Notes under the pieces: generated by a model
Seen by the model: only the letters and a program-made list of their open reading frames with translations
What the model was told of the DNA's origin: nothing
Databases searched by the model: none
Source of the DNA: Aestuariivita boseongensis
GTDB lineage: Bacteria > Pseudomonadota > Alphaproteobacteria > Rhodobacterales > Rhodobacteraceae
DNA length: 39,999 bases
Assembly (NCBI RefSeq): GCF_001262635.1
Contig: NZ_JXYH01000031.1
Coordinates: forward strand, 1-39,999
Direction: 5' to 3'
Shown here: positions 14,365-25,077 of the stretch, piece after piece
Layout of the letters: each line of letters starts with the position of its first letter
How positions within the stretch are numbered: position 1 is the first letter of the stretch
Position numbers and translations under genes: made by a program

Positions 14365-16140
14365 TTACTCCTGCGGGATGACCCGTAGACCCAGCTCCAT
14401 CAGCTGATCGCTTGTGGGATCGCTGGGCGCGTTCATCATCAGGTCTTCCGCGCGCTGGTTCATCGGGAACATGATCACTTCGCGGATATTCACCGTATCA
14501 GCCAGCAGCATCACGATCCGGTCGATGCCGGCCGCACAACCGCCATGAGGCGGTGCGCCATATTGGAACGCGTTGACCATGCCGCCAAAACGCTTGCGCA
14601 CTTCGGCTTCGTCATAGCCCGCGATCTCGAACGCCTTGATCATGATTTCCAGCTTGTGGTTCCGGATCGCACCCGACACCAGCTCATAGCCGTTGCACGC
14701 CAGATCGTACTGATATCCCAGAACGTCCAGCGGATCGCCGTTCAGCGCCTCCATCCCGCCTTGCGGCATGGAAAACGGGTTATGCTCAAAGTCGATCTCG
14801 CCGGTTTCTTCGTCCTTCTCATAGATCGGGAAATCCACAATCCAGGCAAAGGCGAAGCGGTCCTTGTCGGTCAGACCCAGCTCCTCGCCGATCACATCGC
14901 GCGCCTTACCCGCGACCTTTTCGAACGCAGCGGGTTTGCCACCCAGGAAAAACGCCGCGTCGCCCACATCAAGGCCCAGCTGCTGGCGGATCGCCTCGGT
15001 CCGCTCAGGCCCGATGTTCTTGGCCAAAGGCCCTGCGGCCTCCATCCCCTCGCCCTGATCGCGCCAGAAGATATAGCCCATCCCCGGCAGCCCATCTTTC
15101 TGGGCAAAGGCATTCATCCGGTCGCAGAACTTGCGCGACCCGCCCGTGGGTGCCGGGATCGCCCGGATCTGCGTGCCTTCCTGCTCCAGCAGCTTGGCGA
15201 AGATCGCAAAGCCCGAGCCGCGAAAATGCTCCGACACATCCTGCATCTTGATCGGGTTGCGCAGATCGGGCTTGTCGGTGCCATACCACAGGGCCGCATC
15301 GCGATAGGAAATCTGCGGCCAGTCGGTGTCGACCTTCCGGCCCCCGCCGAACTCCTCGAAAATGCCCTGCAGAACGGGCTGGATCGTGTCGAAAACGTCC
15401 TGCTGTTCCACAAAGCTCATCTCCATATCCAGCTGATAGAAATCAGTGGGCGAGCGATCCGCGCGCGGATCCTCATCGCGGAAACAGGGCGCGATCTGGA
15501 AATACTTGTCAAACCCGCTGACCATGATCAGTTGCTTGAACTGCTGCGGCGCCTGCGGCAGCGCATAGAACTTGCCCGGATGCAGACGCGACGGCACCAG
15601 GAAATCGCGCGCGCCTTCAGGGGAAGACGCGGTGATGATCGGCGTCTGATACTCCCGGAACCCGATTTCCCACATGCGCTTGCGGATCGACGCCACCACA
15701 TCCGACCGCAGCGTCATGTTGCGCTGCATCACCTCGCGGCGCAGGTCCAGATACCGATAGCGCAGGCGTGTTTCTTCCGGATATTCCTGATCGCCAAACA
15801 CCATCAACGGCAATTCCGACGCCGCACCCAGCACTTCCATATCGCGGATGAACACCTCGATCTCGCCAGTGGGGATCTTGGGGTTCACCAGGCTTTCGTC
15901 CCGCGCCTTCACTTCGCCGTCGATCCGGATGCACCATTCGCTGCGCAGCTTTTCGACCTCGTTGAACACGGGGCTGTCCGGGTCGCACAGCACCTGGGTG
16001 ATGCCGAAATGATCCCGCAGATCGATGAACAGCACGCCGCCATGGTCGCGGACCCGGTGCACCCAGCCCGAAAGCCGCACGGTTTGGCCCACATGGGACG
16101 CGTTCAGATCTGCGCAAGTATGGCTGCGATAGGCGTGCAT
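14365..16140 (-). CDS. aspS: aspartyl-tRNA synthetase
   Basis: This 591-aa class IIb synthetase charges tRNA(Asp) with aspartate. The N-terminal OB-fold anticodon domain ([23 protein letters not shown]), motif 2 ([24 protein letters not shown]), the bacterial GAD insertion in the middle, and motif 3 near the end ([19 protein letters not shown]) are all present and the length is normal. Many alphaproteobacterial enzymes are non-discriminating and also make Asp-tRNA(Asn) for GatCAB; that cannot be decided here. The ATG at 16140 ([13 protein letters not shown]) is the normal start; an upstream extension in the frame is rejected. It has its own likely promoter at 16179-16207. Confidence 0.95.
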   Translation of the reverse strand: MHAYRSHTCADLNASHVGQTVRLSGWVHRVRDHGGVLFIDLRDHFGITQVLCDPDSPVFNEVEKLRSEWCIRIDGEVKARDESLVNPKIPTGEIEVFIRDMEVLGAASELPLMVFGDQEYPEETRLRYRYLDLRREVMQRNMTLRSDVVASIRKRMWEIGFREYQTPIITASSPEGARDFLVPSRLHPGKFYALPQAPQQFKQLIMVSGFDKYFQIAPCFRDEDPRADRSPTDFYQLDMEMSFVEQQDVFDTIQPVLQGIFEEFGGGRKVDTDWPQISYRDAALWYGTDKPDLRNPIKMQDVSEHFRGSGFAIFAKLLEQEGTQIRAIPAPTGGSRKFCDRMNAFAQKDGLPGMGYIFWRDQGEGMEAAGPLAKNIGPERTEAIRQQLGLDVGDAAFFLGGKPAAFEKVAGKARDVIGEELGLTDKDRFAFAWIVDFPIYEKDEETGEIDFEHNPFSMPQGGMEALNGDPLDVLGYQYDLACNGYELVSGAIRNHKLEIMIKAFEIAGYDEAEVRKRFGGMVNAFQYGAPPHGGCAAGIDRIVMLLADTVNIREVIMFPMNQRAEDLMMNAPSDPTSDQLMELGLRVIPQE

Positions 16141-16178
16141 GAAACGTATCCTTAAACTCAGGGGATCTGCGTCGCGCC

Positions 16179-16207
16179 GATACACATTGGATGGGCCGGG
16201 AAGTCAA
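16179..16207 (-). promoter_or_regulatory. predicted sigma-70-type promoter of aspS
   Basis: On the minus strand TTGACT (16207-16202) and TGTATC (16184-16179) are separated by 17 bp, 39 bp upstream of the aspS start. The rest of the 305-bp gap between aspS and cfa (16141-16445) shows no further gene; an AT-richer part from about 16310 to 16400 presumably carries the cfa promoter but no convincing hexamers were found. Confidence 0.5.
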
Positions 16208-16445
16208 CCCGATGGCGGCCTGCGCCCCGCCTCACCTGCGCGAACCCCCGCACCAAAGCCACAGGCTCATGCCAGAGCCCCGCCTGCTGCTTCTTTCTGG
16301 CTCAAAATACCCCAAAAACCCGCGTAACGCCGCCGCAAACATCGGAAAATTTGGGCCGAATCGCATTTGCCGTTAACCTTCTTCCCCAGAATCACTGTTT
16401 TTCAGGCCGCGCTGGGGTGGGCGCTTTGACAAAGGGTGAGCGAAG

Positions 16446-17672
16446 ATGTGGACAAAATTACTTGACCGCATGGCCCGGCGTTTGATCCGCCAGGGGCAAT
16501 TGACCATCACCTTTCCCGATGGGGAAACGCGCATCTATGGGCAGGGTGAGCCGCGTGCGGCCATGCAAATCCGCACGGATGCGCCGCTGAAAGCGCTCTG
16601 CATCGAGCCCGAACTGACCCTTGGCGAAGGCTATATGGACGGCTCGATCGAGATCGGCGGCAATGAAGAGCTTGAGGCGCTTCTGACGGTTCTTCTGGCC
16701 AATCGCAGGCCCGATGCCCTGCCCGCCTATGTCCGCGCGATCGACCAGTTCCGCTTTCACGCCCGCGCCTGGATCCAGCGCAACAGCTCACGATCCGCCA
16801 AGGCCAATGTCGCGCATCATTATGACATCTCGGACGATCTATACCGGCTGATGCTGGACGAGGATATGCAGTATTCCTGCGCCTATTTCCGCGATCCCTC
16901 CATGACCCTGGAAGAGGCGCAAACGGCCAAGAAACACCATATCGCCGCCAAGCTGATGATCGAACCGGGCATGCGGGTTCTGGATATCGGCTGCGGCTGG
17001 GGCGGAATGGCGCTGACGCTGGCGCGGGACTATGGCGCGCAGGTCACCGGCGTGACGCTGTCGGAAAATCAGCTTGCGACGGCGCAAGTCCGCGCGGCCA
17101 AGGCGGGGCTCTCCGACAAGATCACATTCCGGCTGATGGATTACCGCGATCTGTCCGAACGTTTCGACCGGATTGTCAGCGTGGGCATGCTCGAACATGT
17201 GGGCCTGCCGCATTACGGCGACTATTTCGGCAAGGTGGCCGACCTGCTGGATCCCGACGGCATCGCGCTGATCCATACCATCGGGCGCGTGTCACCGCCC
17301 ATGTCGCACAGTCCCTGGATCCACAAATACATCTTCCCCGGCGGCTATGTCCCCTCGCTCTCCGAACTTCTGCCGGCGCTGGAACGTTCGGGCCTCTGGC
17401 AATCGGATATCGAGGTCTGGCGGATGCATTACGCTCTGACCTTACGCGAGTGGCGCAAGCGATTTGACGCCAATCTGGATACCGTGCGCGAATGGTATGA
17501 CGACAGGTTCATCCGCATGTGGCGCTATTACCTGACCGCTTGCATCATGGGCTTCGAACAGCAGGAACAATGCGTTTATCACCTGCAACTGGCTCATAAG
17601 CGCGATGTGGTGCCGCTCACGCGTGATTATCTTTACCAGGAGGACGCAGCCCAGCGCCACGCAGCGGAATAG
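16446..17672 (+). CDS. cfa: cyclopropane-fatty-acyl-phospholipid synthase family protein
   Basis: The 408-aa protein has the layout of Cfa enzymes: an N-terminal lipid-binding half (GEPRAAMQIRTDAPLKAL, GEGYMDGSIEI) and a C-terminal S-adenosylmethionine-dependent methyltransferase half. NVAHHYDISDDLYRLMLD, QYSCAYF and VLDIGCGWGGMAL (168-179) are strongly conserved, as is SVGMLEHVG. It probably acts at the inner membrane on unsaturated acyl chains of phospholipids, making cyclopropane or a related methylated product; roseobacters also carry paralogues with other activities. It has its own upstream region and is convergent with bchJ, 28 bp apart. Confidence 0.9.
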   Translation: MWTKLLDRMARRLIRQGQLTITFPDGETRIYGQGEPRAAMQIRTDAPLKALCIEPELTLGEGYMDGSIEIGGNEELEALLTVLLANRRPDALPAYVRAIDQFRFHARAWIQRNSSRSAKANVAHHYDISDDLYRLMLDEDMQYSCAYFRDPSMTLEEAQTAKKHHIAAKLMIEPGMRVLDIGCGWGGMALTLARDYGAQVTGVTLSENQLATAQVRAAKAGLSDKITFRLMDYRDLSERFDRIVSVGMLEHVGLPHYGDYFGKVADLLDPDGIALIHTIGRVSPPMSHSPWIHKYIFPGGYVPSLSELLPALERSGLWQSDIEVWRMHYALTLREWRKRFDANLDTVREWYDDRFIRMWRYYLTACIMGFEQQEQCVYHLQLAHKRDVVPLTRDYLYQEDAAQRHAAE

Positions 17673-17700
17673 CGTTGGTCGGGGCCTATCCTGACACCTG

Positions 17701-18303
17701 TCACACCCGCCGCTGCTTCAGCCGCCCCGAGCAGCGGCGCAGTTCAAACCGGCAGGGATGGCCGTTCTGCGCGGTGCATTCGACCTCTTCACAGATGAAA
17801 TCGGGATGCACCAGCACCTGATACAGCCGCGCGAAAACCGCCGCGTGCCAATCGCACAGCGGGTGATCGGCGGTTTCATCCCGCACCACCGGATTGTTCT
17901 CGATTTCAAAACAATATCTCGAAACCAATCGGAATTGCCCCGATCCGGCAAAAGTCCAGGCATGATCGCGGATGGCGCGGGCCAAAAGCCACGCCGCCAG
18001 CGCCGCAGGCAGACGTTTCAACAGCCATTGCGCCTTGGGCGGGATGCGATGCGCCAAGATGTAATCCGCCGTCGCGCGCCCCGCCGCCCAGGCCAGCGCA
18101 GGGGCCATATCGGGCAAAGACCGTCGCACCTCGGCATGCAGCCGCGCGGCGGGGCCTTCTGGGATCATCTCCTCGCCTGTGGGCAATTCGAAAATCCCTG
18201 CGCGCGTCAGGACTTCGGTGCGCAGCTTTAACCCGCCCAGCTGATCCAGAACCGGCACCATCTGCAGGATCGCATTGGGTCCGATCATGGCCGTCTCAGC
18301 CAT
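17701..18303 (-). CDS. bchJ: BchJ, V4R-domain bacteriochlorophyll synthesis protein
   Basis: The 200-aa protein has the V4R domain of Bch[18 protein letters not shown] at the start, [17 protein letters not shown] in the middle, and [39 protein letters not shown] at the end, with Cys residues that may bind metal. BchJ was first called 4-vinyl reductase; true reductases are BciA/BciB and BchJ more likely handles or delivers an Mg-porphyrin intermediate. ATG 18303 overlaps the last 8 bp of bchE, so the pair is translationally coupled. In Rhodobacter the same bchE-bchJ order occurs inside the photosynthesis gene cluster, which is not seen here. Confidence 0.88.
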   Translation of the reverse strand: MAETAMIGPNAILQMVPVLDQLGGLKLRTEVLTRAGIFELPTGEEMIPEGPAARLHAEVRRSLPDMAPALAWAAGRATADYILAHRIPPKAQWLLKRLPAALAAWLLARAIRDHAWTFAGSGQFRLVSRYCFEIENNPVVRDETADHPLCDWHAAVFARLYQVLVHPDFICEEVECTAQNGHPCRFELRRCSGRLKQRRV

Positions 18304-19960
18304 CGGCGTCCTCCATCTGCTGCGATCCGCCACCGCAGGCCTTCACCTCTGCGCCGTTCGGCAATTTGAAAGACCGTTCCCGCGCGCGCTCCTTGCCTTG
18401 CGCCCGCAGGGCCTCCCGCCGCTCTGCCGCTTTCGCCGCCTTATCGGCGCTGGCTTCCCAATCGGCCATCTGCGCCTCGGCGATCTCGCGGGTTTCGTCG
18501 AAATGGAAATCGACCGAATTCTTCGTCTGCGGCCCCCAATAGCCCGCCTTGCCCAGATCATAGAATGTCCGCTGGAACCCGGCTTTCAGGAACGCATAGA
18601 GGCATCCCAACAGATACCGCCGCCGGAACCCGGTGCCACGCCAGGGGTAATGAAACAGCGCCTTTTTCATGTAAAAGCGCCGGTAATTGTTCATCACCCC
18701 GTCCAGCAGTTCCCCCCGCTCCATCGCGGCGGGTTTCATGATGGGTGTGACGAAATTGTATTTCGAAAAATCGAAGATCTCGACCTGATCCTTCAACTCC
18801 TGAAACAGCGGCGTGAAGGGCCAGGGCGTATACATCGACCAGTTCGCCAGATCCGGCTGCCAGTCCCAGGCCATCTGATAGGTTTCTTCCAAAGTCTCAG
18901 GCGTTTCGTTATCCAGCCCCACGATGAACTGCGCTTCCACCAGAATATCGGCCTCCCGCAGCAGGCGAATGGCATTCTTGTTCTCGTCGACCTTGGTTTC
19001 CTTGTTGAAGATATCCAGCTTCATCTGCGCGGCGGCCTCGGTGCCAAGGCTCACATGCACCAGCCCCGCCTTGCGGTAGAATTTCAGCAGATCGCGGTCG
19101 CGATAGATATCGGTCACCCGCGTGTTTATCCCCCATTTCACCCGGCGCGGCAGGTCACGCGCGATCAGTTCCTCGCAAAACGCGATGAATTTCTTGCGGT
19201 TAATGGTGGGTTCCTCATCCGCCAGAATGAAGAAACCGACGCCGTGGTTTTCCACCAGATCCTCGATTTCATCCACCACGGCCTTGGGATCGCGCACGCG
19301 GTAATCGCGCCAGAATTTCCATTGCGAACAGAACGAACAGGTGAACGGGCAACCCCGCGCCAGGTTCGGTATCGCCACCCGCGTGCCCAGCGGGATATAG
19401 ATGTATTTCTCCCATTCCAGCACCGACCAGTCGGGCTTGATCGCTTCAAGGTCTTTCACCGTCGAGGCCGCAGGCGTCGCCACGATCTCCTCACCATCGC
19501 GGAAAGCCAGCCCCTTGATCGCGTGCCTTTCCTCGGGCCAGCTGCCATCGCGGATCGCCTCCATCAGCGCGGTGCAGATCTCTTCCCCCTCGCCGCGCAC
19601 GATCACGTCGACCCAGGGCGCCTCGGACAGAACCTGTTTGTACATGAAGGTCGCGTGCACACCGCCCAAGACGCGCACCGCGTCCGGGGCGTGTTCCTGA
19701 GCCAGCCGCAAGACCTCTTCCGCCCGATAGATCGATGGTGTGATCGCCGTCACGCCCACCACATCAGGCTGCAGCGCCGCAATCTGAAGACCCAGCGACC
19801 CATCGTCGATATCGTCGGTCATCGCGTCGATGAAATGGATATCGTCAAACCCGGCTTTGCGCAGATGACCCGACAGGTACGCCACCCAGGCCGGAGGCCA
19901 CGTTCCTGCAATCTCGGCCCCGCCGGATCGGTAATTCGGATGAATGAATAGAATTCGCAT
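18296..19960 (-). CDS. bchE: anaerobic Mg-protoporphyrin IX monomethyl ester oxidative cyclase
   Basis: The 554-aa enzyme builds the isocyclic E ring of bacteriochlorophyll without O2, taking the oxygen from water. An N-terminal B12-binding-like domain (about 1-150) begins [19 protein letters not shown], and the radical-SAM domain has CPFTCSFC (C204, C208, C211) for the 4Fe-4S cluster. The C-terminus is charged and helical. Length and text agree with Rhodobacter BchE. GGGAG lies nine bases before the ATG. Upstream sit overlapping PpsR-type and FnrL-type sites, matching the known control of bchE by oxygen in Rhodobacter. An antisense frame of similar size is a shadow. Confidence 0.96.
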   Translation of the reverse strand: MRILFIHPNYRSGGAEIAGTWPPAWVAYLSGHLRKAGFDDIHFIDAMTDDIDDGSLGLQIAALQPDVVGVTAITPSIYRAEEVLRLAQEHAPDAVRVLGGVHATFMYKQVLSEAPWVDVIVRGEGEEICTALMEAIRDGSWPEERHAIKGLAFRDGEEIVATPAASTVKDLEAIKPDWSVLEWEKYIYIPLGTRVAIPNLARGCPFTCSFCSQWKFWRDYRVRDPKAVVDEIEDLVENHGVGFFILADEEPTINRKKFIAFCEELIARDLPRRVKWGINTRVTDIYRDRDLLKFYRKAGLVHVSLGTEAAAQMKLDIFNKETKVDENKNAIRLLREADILVEAQFIVGLDNETPETLEETYQMAWDWQPDLANWSMYTPWPFTPLFQELKDQVEIFDFSKYNFVTPIMKPAAMERGELLDGVMNNYRRFYMKKALFHYPWRGTGFRRRYLLGCLYAFLKAGFQRTFYDLGKAGYWGPQTKNSVDFHFDETREIAEAQMADWEASADKAAKAAERREALRAQGKERARERSFKLPNGAEVKACGGGSQQMEDADG

Positions 19961-19981
19961 GTGACACTCCCTCTCGCCGGA

Positions 19982-19987
19982 AGTTTA
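19982..19987 (-). promoter_or_regulatory. candidate -10 element of the bchE promoter
   Basis: TAAACT on the minus strand matches four of six consensus bases. It places the start of transcription near 19975 and the FnrL-type site centre about 41 bp upstream, the normal position for FNR-type activation. No good -35 is needed in that case. Confidence 0.4.
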
Positions 19988-19996
19988 CACATTTTA

Positions 19997-20014
19997 TGTC
20001 AACTCAACTTGACA
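19997..20014. promoter_or_regulatory. PpsR/CrtJ-type operator upstream of bchE
   Basis: The sequence is an exact TGT-N12-ACA, the consensus of the aerobic photosynthesis repressor PpsR (CrtJ), and its inside (TGTCAACTCAACTTGACA) is largely self-complementary. It covers the -35 region of the candidate bchE promoter, fitting repression. Confidence 0.65.
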
Positions 20015-20022
20015 CACATCAA
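20009..20022. promoter_or_regulatory. FnrL-type operator upstream of bchE
   Basis: TTGACACACATCAA fits TTGA-N6-TCAA, the core FnrL pattern, and overlaps the PpsR-type site by six bases. FnrL activation of bchE at low oxygen is known in Rhodobacter; here it is inferred from the site alone. Confidence 0.65.
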
Positions 20023-20209
20023 ACAGGGGGCAACAAAATCGCCCCCTGTCTGAGCTTAGGTCTGAAAGCCTTCTCCCCAGAAGGCCCGCAATTGCCTGCC
20101 CAACCGCTTCACGCATCAGATGGTCTCAATATGGGGCAAATTTTGCTGACATTTGACTAAAGCTGCGCACGCACCCGCATTTCGATCCGATACGGCGCAA
20201 CCTTCCCCC

Positions 20210-20237
20210 TTGCACATGGCGTCCCCATCCCTATAAC
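20210..20237 (+). promoter_or_regulatory. candidate promoter of carB
   Basis: TTGCAC (20210-20215) and TATAAC (20232-20237) are 16 bp apart, 49 bp before the carB start. The 326-bp gap between bchE and carB (19961-20286) holds this, the bchE operators, and otherwise nothing recognisable. Confidence 0.5.
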
Positions 20238-20286
20238 GCAGGACAATTTGGGCGCAGGGGGTGCCCGAAACGGAAGGGTCGCTGCC

Positions 20287-23200
20287 ATGCCAAAAAGAAC
20301 CGATATCAAATCCATCATGATCATCGGCGCAGGGCCCATCGTTATCGGTCAAGCCTGCGAGTTCGACTATTCCGGCGCGCAAGCCTGCAAGGCGCTGCGC
20401 GAGGAAGGGTATCGGGTGATCCTGGTCAACTCGAACCCTGCCACGATCATGACCGATCCGGGCCTGGCCGATGCCACCTATATCGAACCGATCACCCCTG
20501 AGATCGTTGCCAAGATCATCGAAAAGGAACGCCCCGACGCGCTCTTGCCCACCATGGGCGGCCAGACCGGTCTGAACACCTCGCTGGCGCTTGAAGAGAT
20601 GGGCGTGCTGGAAAAATTCGGGGTCGAGATGATTGGCGCGAAACGCGACGCCATCGAAATGGCCGAAGACCGCAAGCTCTTCCGCGAGGCGATGGACCGG
20701 ATCGGGCTGGAAAACCCCAAGGCCACCATCGTCACAGCCCCCAAGAAAAACGGCAAAGCGGATCTTGAGGCCGGTGTGGCCCTGGCACTCGACGCGCTGG
20801 AAGACATCGGCCTGCCCGCCATCATCCGCCCAGCCTTCACCCTTGGCGGCACCGGCGGCGGCGTGGCCTATAACCGCGAAGACTACATCCACTATTGCCG
20901 CTCGGGCATGGATGCCTCCCCCGTGGGGCAGATCCTTGTCGATGAAAGCCTGCTGGGCTGGAAAGAATACGAGATGGAGGTCGTGCGCGACAAAGCCGAC
21001 AACGCCATCATCGTCTGTTCCATCGAAAACGTCGATCCGATGGGGGTGCATACCGGCGATTCCATCACCGTGGCACCGGCGCTCACGCTGACCGACAAGG
21101 AATACCAGATCATGCGCAACGGCTCCATTGCCGTTCTGCGCGAGATCGGAGTGGAAACCGGCGGGTCGAACGTGCAATGGGCGATAAATCCCGAAGATGG
21201 CCGTATGGTCGTGATCGAAATGAACCCGCGCGTGTCGCGGTCTTCGGCGCTGGCCTCCAAGGCCACGGGTTTCCCCATCGCCAAGATCGCCGCAAAACTT
21301 GCCGTGGGGTACACGCTCGACGAGCTTGATAACGACATCACCAAGGTCACGCCGGCCTCGTTCGAGCCAACCATCGACTATGTCGTCACCAAGATCCCGA
21401 AATTCGCCTTCGAGAAATTCCCCGGATCAGAACCCTACCTGACCACCGCGATGAAATCCGTGGGCGAAGCCATGTCCATCGGCCGCACCATCCACGAGTC
21501 GATGCAAAAGGCGCTGGCGTCGATGGAATCCGGCCTCACCGGCTTTGACGAAATCGACATCCCCGGCGCACCGGACAAGGCCGCTCTCATCAAGGCCATC
21601 AGCCTGCAAACCCCCGACCGTCTGCGCACCATCGCGCAGGCCATGCGCCACGGCATGAGTGATGACGAGATCCACGCCGTCACCATGTTCGACCCGTGGT
21701 TCCTCGCCCGCATCCGCGAGATCATCGAGGCCGAAGAAGATCTGAAGAAAAACGGCCTGCCCACCACCGAAGAGGGCCTGCGGGCCGTCAAGATGCTGGG
21801 CTTTACCGACGCCCGGCTTGGAAAGCTGACCGGCCGCGACGAAGACAACGTCCGCCGAGCGCGGCACAATCTGGGCGTGACGGCCGTCTTCAAACGCATT
21901 GACACCTGCGCCGCCGAGTTCGAGGCGCAAACGCCCTATATGTATTCGACATACGAGGCCCCAATGATGGGCGAGGTCGAATGTGAGGCCCGTCCGTCAA
22001 ACGCCAAAAAGGTCGTCATCCTTGGCGGCGGCCCCAACCGGATCGGCCAGGGGATCGAGTTCGATTATTGCTGCTGCCACGCCTGTTTCGCGCTGTCGGA
22101 TGCGGGCTATGAGACGATCATGGTCAACTGCAACCCCGAGACGGTCTCGACGGATTACGACACCTCCGACCGGCTTTATTTTGAGCCCCTCACCTTCGAA
22201 CATGTGATGGAGATCCTGCGGGTCGAACAGCAAAACGGCACGCTCCACGGTGTGATCGTGCAATTCGGCGGTCAGACACCGCTGAAGCTGGCCAATGCGC
22301 TACACGATGCCGGCATCCCGATCCTTGGCACCACGCCCGACGCCATCGACCTGGCCGAAGACCGGGAACGCTTCCAGCAACTGGTGAACGAGCTGGGCCT
22401 GAAACAGCCCAAAAACGGCATCGCCCATTCCGACCAAGAAGCCCTGGACATCGCAGGTGATATCGGCTTCCCGCTGGTGATCCGTCCATCCTACGTCCTA
22501 GGCGGCCGGGCGATGGAAATCGTGCGCGATCAGGCGCAGCTGGAACGCTATATCTCCGAGGCTGTCGTCGTCTCGGGCGACAGCCCCGTTCTGCTTGATA
22601 GCTACCTCTCCGGCGCGGTCGAACTGGACGTCGACGCGCTTTGCGACGGCGAACAGGTCCATGTCTCCGGCATCATGCAGCATATCGAAGAGGCGGGCGT
22701 GCACTCCGGCGACAGCGCGTGCTCCCTCCCGCCCTACTCCCTGCCGAAAGACATTCTCGAAGAGGTCCAGCGCCAGACCGTGTCGCTGGCCAAGGCGCTT
22801 AACGTCGTGGGCCTGATGAACGTCCAATTCGCCATCAAGGACGGCGAGGTATACCTGATCGAGGTAAACCCCCGCGCCTCCCGCACCGTGCCCTTTGTGG
22901 CAAAGGCAACCGACTCAGCCATCGCCTCCATCGCTGCACGGATCATGGCAGGCGAAAAACTCTCGGCCTTCCCGATGCGCCCGCCCTATGACGCGAACGC
23001 CTCCTACGACACCACTTTGCCCTTGGCCGATCCGATGACGCTGGCCGACCCGAACATGCCGTGGTTCTCGGTGAAAGAGGCTGTGCTGCCTTTCGCCCGC
23101 TTCCCCGGTGTTGACACGATCCTTGGCCCTGAAATGCGCTCCACCGGCGAGGTTATGGGCTGGGACCGCGACTTCCCCCGCGCCTTCCTCAAGGCCCAGA

Positions 23201-23616
23201 TGGGCGCTGGCATGGTGCTGCCGTCGGAGGGCTGCGCCTTCATCTCCATCAAGGACGCCGACAAGACAGGCGACATGACGACCGCCGCACAAACCCTTGT
23301 GGATCTGGGCTTTACGCTGGTCGCCACACGCGGCACGCAGGCCTGGCTGGACGCACAAGGCATCCCCTGCAAACAGGTCAACAAGGTCTATGAGGGCCGC
23401 CCCGATGTCACCGACCTGATGAAAGACGGCGGCGTGCAGCTGGTGATGAACTCCACCGAAGGCGCACAGGCGGTGGAAGACAGTAAATCCATCCGCTCCA
23501 TCGCGCTTTATGACAAGATCCCCTATTTCACGACGGCCGCAGCCTCCGTGGCCGCCGTGCAGGCGATCAAGGCACAGGCCGAAGGGGATGTGGGCGTGAA
23601 GGCGCTTCAGGGGTAA
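20287..23616 (+). CDS. carB: carbamoyl-phosphate synthase large subunit
   Basis: The 1109-aa subunit makes carbamoyl phosphate from ammonia (from CarA), bicarbonate and two ATP, for pyrimidine and arginine synthesis. Both homologous ATP-grasp halves are complete: [26 protein letters not shown] in the first and [26 protein letters not shown] in the second, each with its glycine loop ([17 protein letters not shown]). A C-terminal allosteric MGS-like domain follows ([19 protein letters not shown]). The usual start MPKRTDIKS at 20287 was chosen over a 13-codon longer frame. carA is not adjacent, which is common in alphaproteobacteria. Length is normal. Confidence 0.97.
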   Translation: MPKRTDIKSIMIIGAGPIVIGQACEFDYSGAQACKALREEGYRVILVNSNPATIMTDPGLADATYIEPITPEIVAKIIEKERPDALLPTMGGQTGLNTSLALEEMGVLEKFGVEMIGAKRDAIEMAEDRKLFREAMDRIGLENPKATIVTAPKKNGKADLEAGVALALDALEDIGLPAIIRPAFTLGGTGGGVAYNREDYIHYCRSGMDASPVGQILVDESLLGWKEYEMEVVRDKADNAIIVCSIENVDPMGVHTGDSITVAPALTLTDKEYQIMRNGSIAVLREIGVETGGSNVQWAINPEDGRMVVIEMNPRVSRSSALASKATGFPIAKIAAKLAVGYTLDELDNDITKVTPASFEPTIDYVVTKIPKFAFEKFPGSEPYLTTAMKSVGEAMSIGRTIHESMQKALASMESGLTGFDEIDIPGAPDKAALIKAISLQTPDRLRTIAQAMRHGMSDDEIHAVTMFDPWFLARIREIIEAEEDLKKNGLPTTEEGLRAVKMLGFTDARLGKLTGRDEDNVRRARHNLGVTAVFKRIDTCAAEFEAQTPYMYSTYEAPMMGEVECEARPSNAKKVVILGGGPNRIGQGIEFDYCCCHACFALSDAGYETIMVNCNPETVSTDYDTSDRLYFEPLTFEHVMEILRVEQQNGTLHGVIVQFGGQTPLKLANALHDAGIPILGTTPDAIDLAEDRERFQQLVNELGLKQPKNGIAHSDQEALDIAGDIGFPLVIRPSYVLGGRAMEIVRDQAQLERYISEAVVVSGDSPVLLDSYLSGAVELDVDALCDGEQVHVSGIMQHIEEAGVHSGDSACSLPPYSLPKDILEEVQRQTVSLAKALNVVGLMNVQFAIKDGEVYLIEVNPRASRTVPFVAKATDSAIASIAARIMAGEKLSAFPMRPPYDANASYDTTLPLADPMTLADPNMPWFSVKEAVLPFARFPGVDTILGPEMRSTGEVMGWDRDFPRAFLKAQMGAGMVLPSEGCAFISIKDADKTGDMTTAAQTLVDLGFTLVATRGTQAWLDAQGIPCKQVNKVYEGRPDVTDLMKDGGVQLVMNSTEGAQAVEDSKSIRSIALYDKIPYFTTAAASVAAVQAIKAQAEGDVGVKALQG

Positions 23617-23622
23617 GCGTAG

Positions 23623-23640
23623 GCCGGGCTTAAGCCCGGC
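23623..23640. repeat. 18-bp palindrome headed by GTAG, after carB
   Basis: GCCGGGCTTAAGCCCGGC is perfectly self-complementary and begins 7 bp after the carB stop; GTAG (23619-23622) stands directly before it. There is no T-run. It could be a 3'-end hairpin or a REP of a different family from those at 1300-2032. Confidence 0.6.
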
Positions 23641-23724
23641 ATACCCGCAACGACGCAGCGTCGGCCTTGATCCCACGCACGGGCTGCTCCTCAATGGTCA
23701 GGCATCCGATCAAAGGCCGCCCGC

Positions 23725-24960
23725 ATGACCCACGCCCCAACACTCTTCTCCCCCTTCGACGCGGGTGGAATAATCGACGCGCCCAACCGCATCCTGAAAT
23801 CCGCGATGAGCGAGGTGCTGGCCAAGCAAGGCGAACACCTGCCCACCAAGGCGCACTACACCGTCTATAAACGCTGGGCCAAAGGCGGCACCGGCATCAT
23901 TGTCACCGGCAATGTGATGATCGACCCCACGGCCTTGGGCGAACCGGGTAATGTCGTGTTGGAAAATGACGCCCATCTTGACCGCTTCACCGCATGGAGC
24001 GATGCGGTCCACAATGCCAACCCCGCCTCCAGGATCTGGATGCAGATCAACCATCCGGGCAAGCAAAGCCCTAAATTCCTGACCCCCGAACCCGTGGCGC
24101 CCAGCGCCGTTCCCCTGGGCCGAGGTCTGGAGGCCAGCTTTGCCACCCCCCGCGCGCTTGACTTTGCCGATATCCGCGGCCTGATCCAACGCTACGCCAC
24201 CACCGCCGCGCTGGCCAAACGCGCGGGCTTCGACGGGGTGCAGATCCACGGTGCCCATGGCTATCTGGTCAGCCAGTTCCTCTCCCCCCACCACAACCGG
24301 CGCGAGGATGACTGGGGCGGCAGTCCGGAAAACCGCCGCCGCTTTGCGCTGGAGATTTACCGCGCCATGCGGGCTGAAGTGGGCGAAGGCTTCCCGGTGT
24401 CGATCAAGATGAACTCCGCCGATTTCCAGAAAGGCGGGTTCGAAGGGGACGACGCTTTCGCCCTGATTGAGGCGCTCAGCGACGAAGGCATCGACCTGAT
24501 CGAAATCTCCGGCGGGAATTATGAAAGCCCCGCCATGACCGGCGCGCGCCAATCCACGACCGAGCGGGAGGCCTATTTCCTCGACTTCGCGGCACAGGCC
24601 CGCCAGCGCACCCAGGTGCCCATCGCCGTGACCGGCGGCTTCCGGTCGGTGCGCGCAATGGAAGACGCCATCGCCTCCGGCGCCACCGATTTCGTGGGGC
24701 TCGCCCGCCCGCTCACCCTCGACCCGGATCTGCCGCTGCACGCCGCCGCCGATCCGGATTATGTCTGCGACGTGGGCCGGCCCAGCACCGGGGTCAGATC
24801 TCTCGACAAGATGTTCATGATCCCGATCACCTACTACGAGACGCAGATCCGCCGCATCTCTCAGGGCAAGCCGCCCAAGCCCGGCATGTCTGCCTGGCAC
24901 ACGGTGGCGGACAATGTGATCGCCTTGGGCAGCGCCGGATTTCGTAAGCGCCGCGCCTGA
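23725..24960 (+). CDS. NADH:flavin oxidoreductase, old yellow enzyme family
   Basis: The 411-aa TIM-barrel flavoprotein has OYE-family marks: a start region ILKSAMSEVLAKQG, IWMQINHPGKQSPKF, the barrel strand GFDGVQIHGAHGYLVSQFLSPHHNRREDDWGGSPENRRRFALEIY (the H-G-A-H pair binds substrate), and VTGGFRSV with GATDFVGLARPL for FMN phosphate. It lacks the C-terminal 4Fe-4S/FAD domain of 2,4-dienoyl-CoA reductase, so it is the short form. It should reduce activated C=C bonds with NAD(P)H; the natural substrate is unknown. It stands alone between carB and a ketoacyl synthase, in the same direction. Confidence 0.88.
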   Translation: MTHAPTLFSPFDAGGIIDAPNRILKSAMSEVLAKQGEHLPTKAHYTVYKRWAKGGTGIIVTGNVMIDPTALGEPGNVVLENDAHLDRFTAWSDAVHNANPASRIWMQINHPGKQSPKFLTPEPVAPSAVPLGRGLEASFATPRALDFADIRGLIQRYATTAALAKRAGFDGVQIHGAHGYLVSQFLSPHHNRREDDWGGSPENRRRFALEIYRAMRAEVGEGFPVSIKMNSADFQKGGFEGDDAFALIEALSDEGIDLIEISGGNYESPAMTGARQSTTEREAYFLDFAAQARQRTQVPIAVTGGFRSVRAMEDAIASGATDFVGLARPLTLDPDLPLHAAADPDYVCDVGRPSTGVRSLDKMFMIPITYYETQIRRISQGKPPKPGMSAWHTVADNVIALGSAGFRKRRA

Positions 24961-25077
24961 CGGTGCATCGGCAGTGCACAGGTTGTGTACGGCTTGTCTA
25001 CGCCAATCATACAGCCCCCTCTTGACCTTCAGGTTCAAAATTGGGCAGATCGCCGAACGCGCAAAAAGGGGGATGAC

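Noticed and set aside
14545-16155. 536-aa plus-strand ORF
   Set aside because: Antisense shadow of aspS.
18275-19951. 558-aa plus-strand ORF
   Set aside because: Antisense shadow of bchE; bchE has the radical-SAM Cys motif and family text.
20116-21177. 353-aa minus-strand ORF over the carB start
   Set aside because: Antisense to carB with His/Gly/Asp-rich shadow composition.
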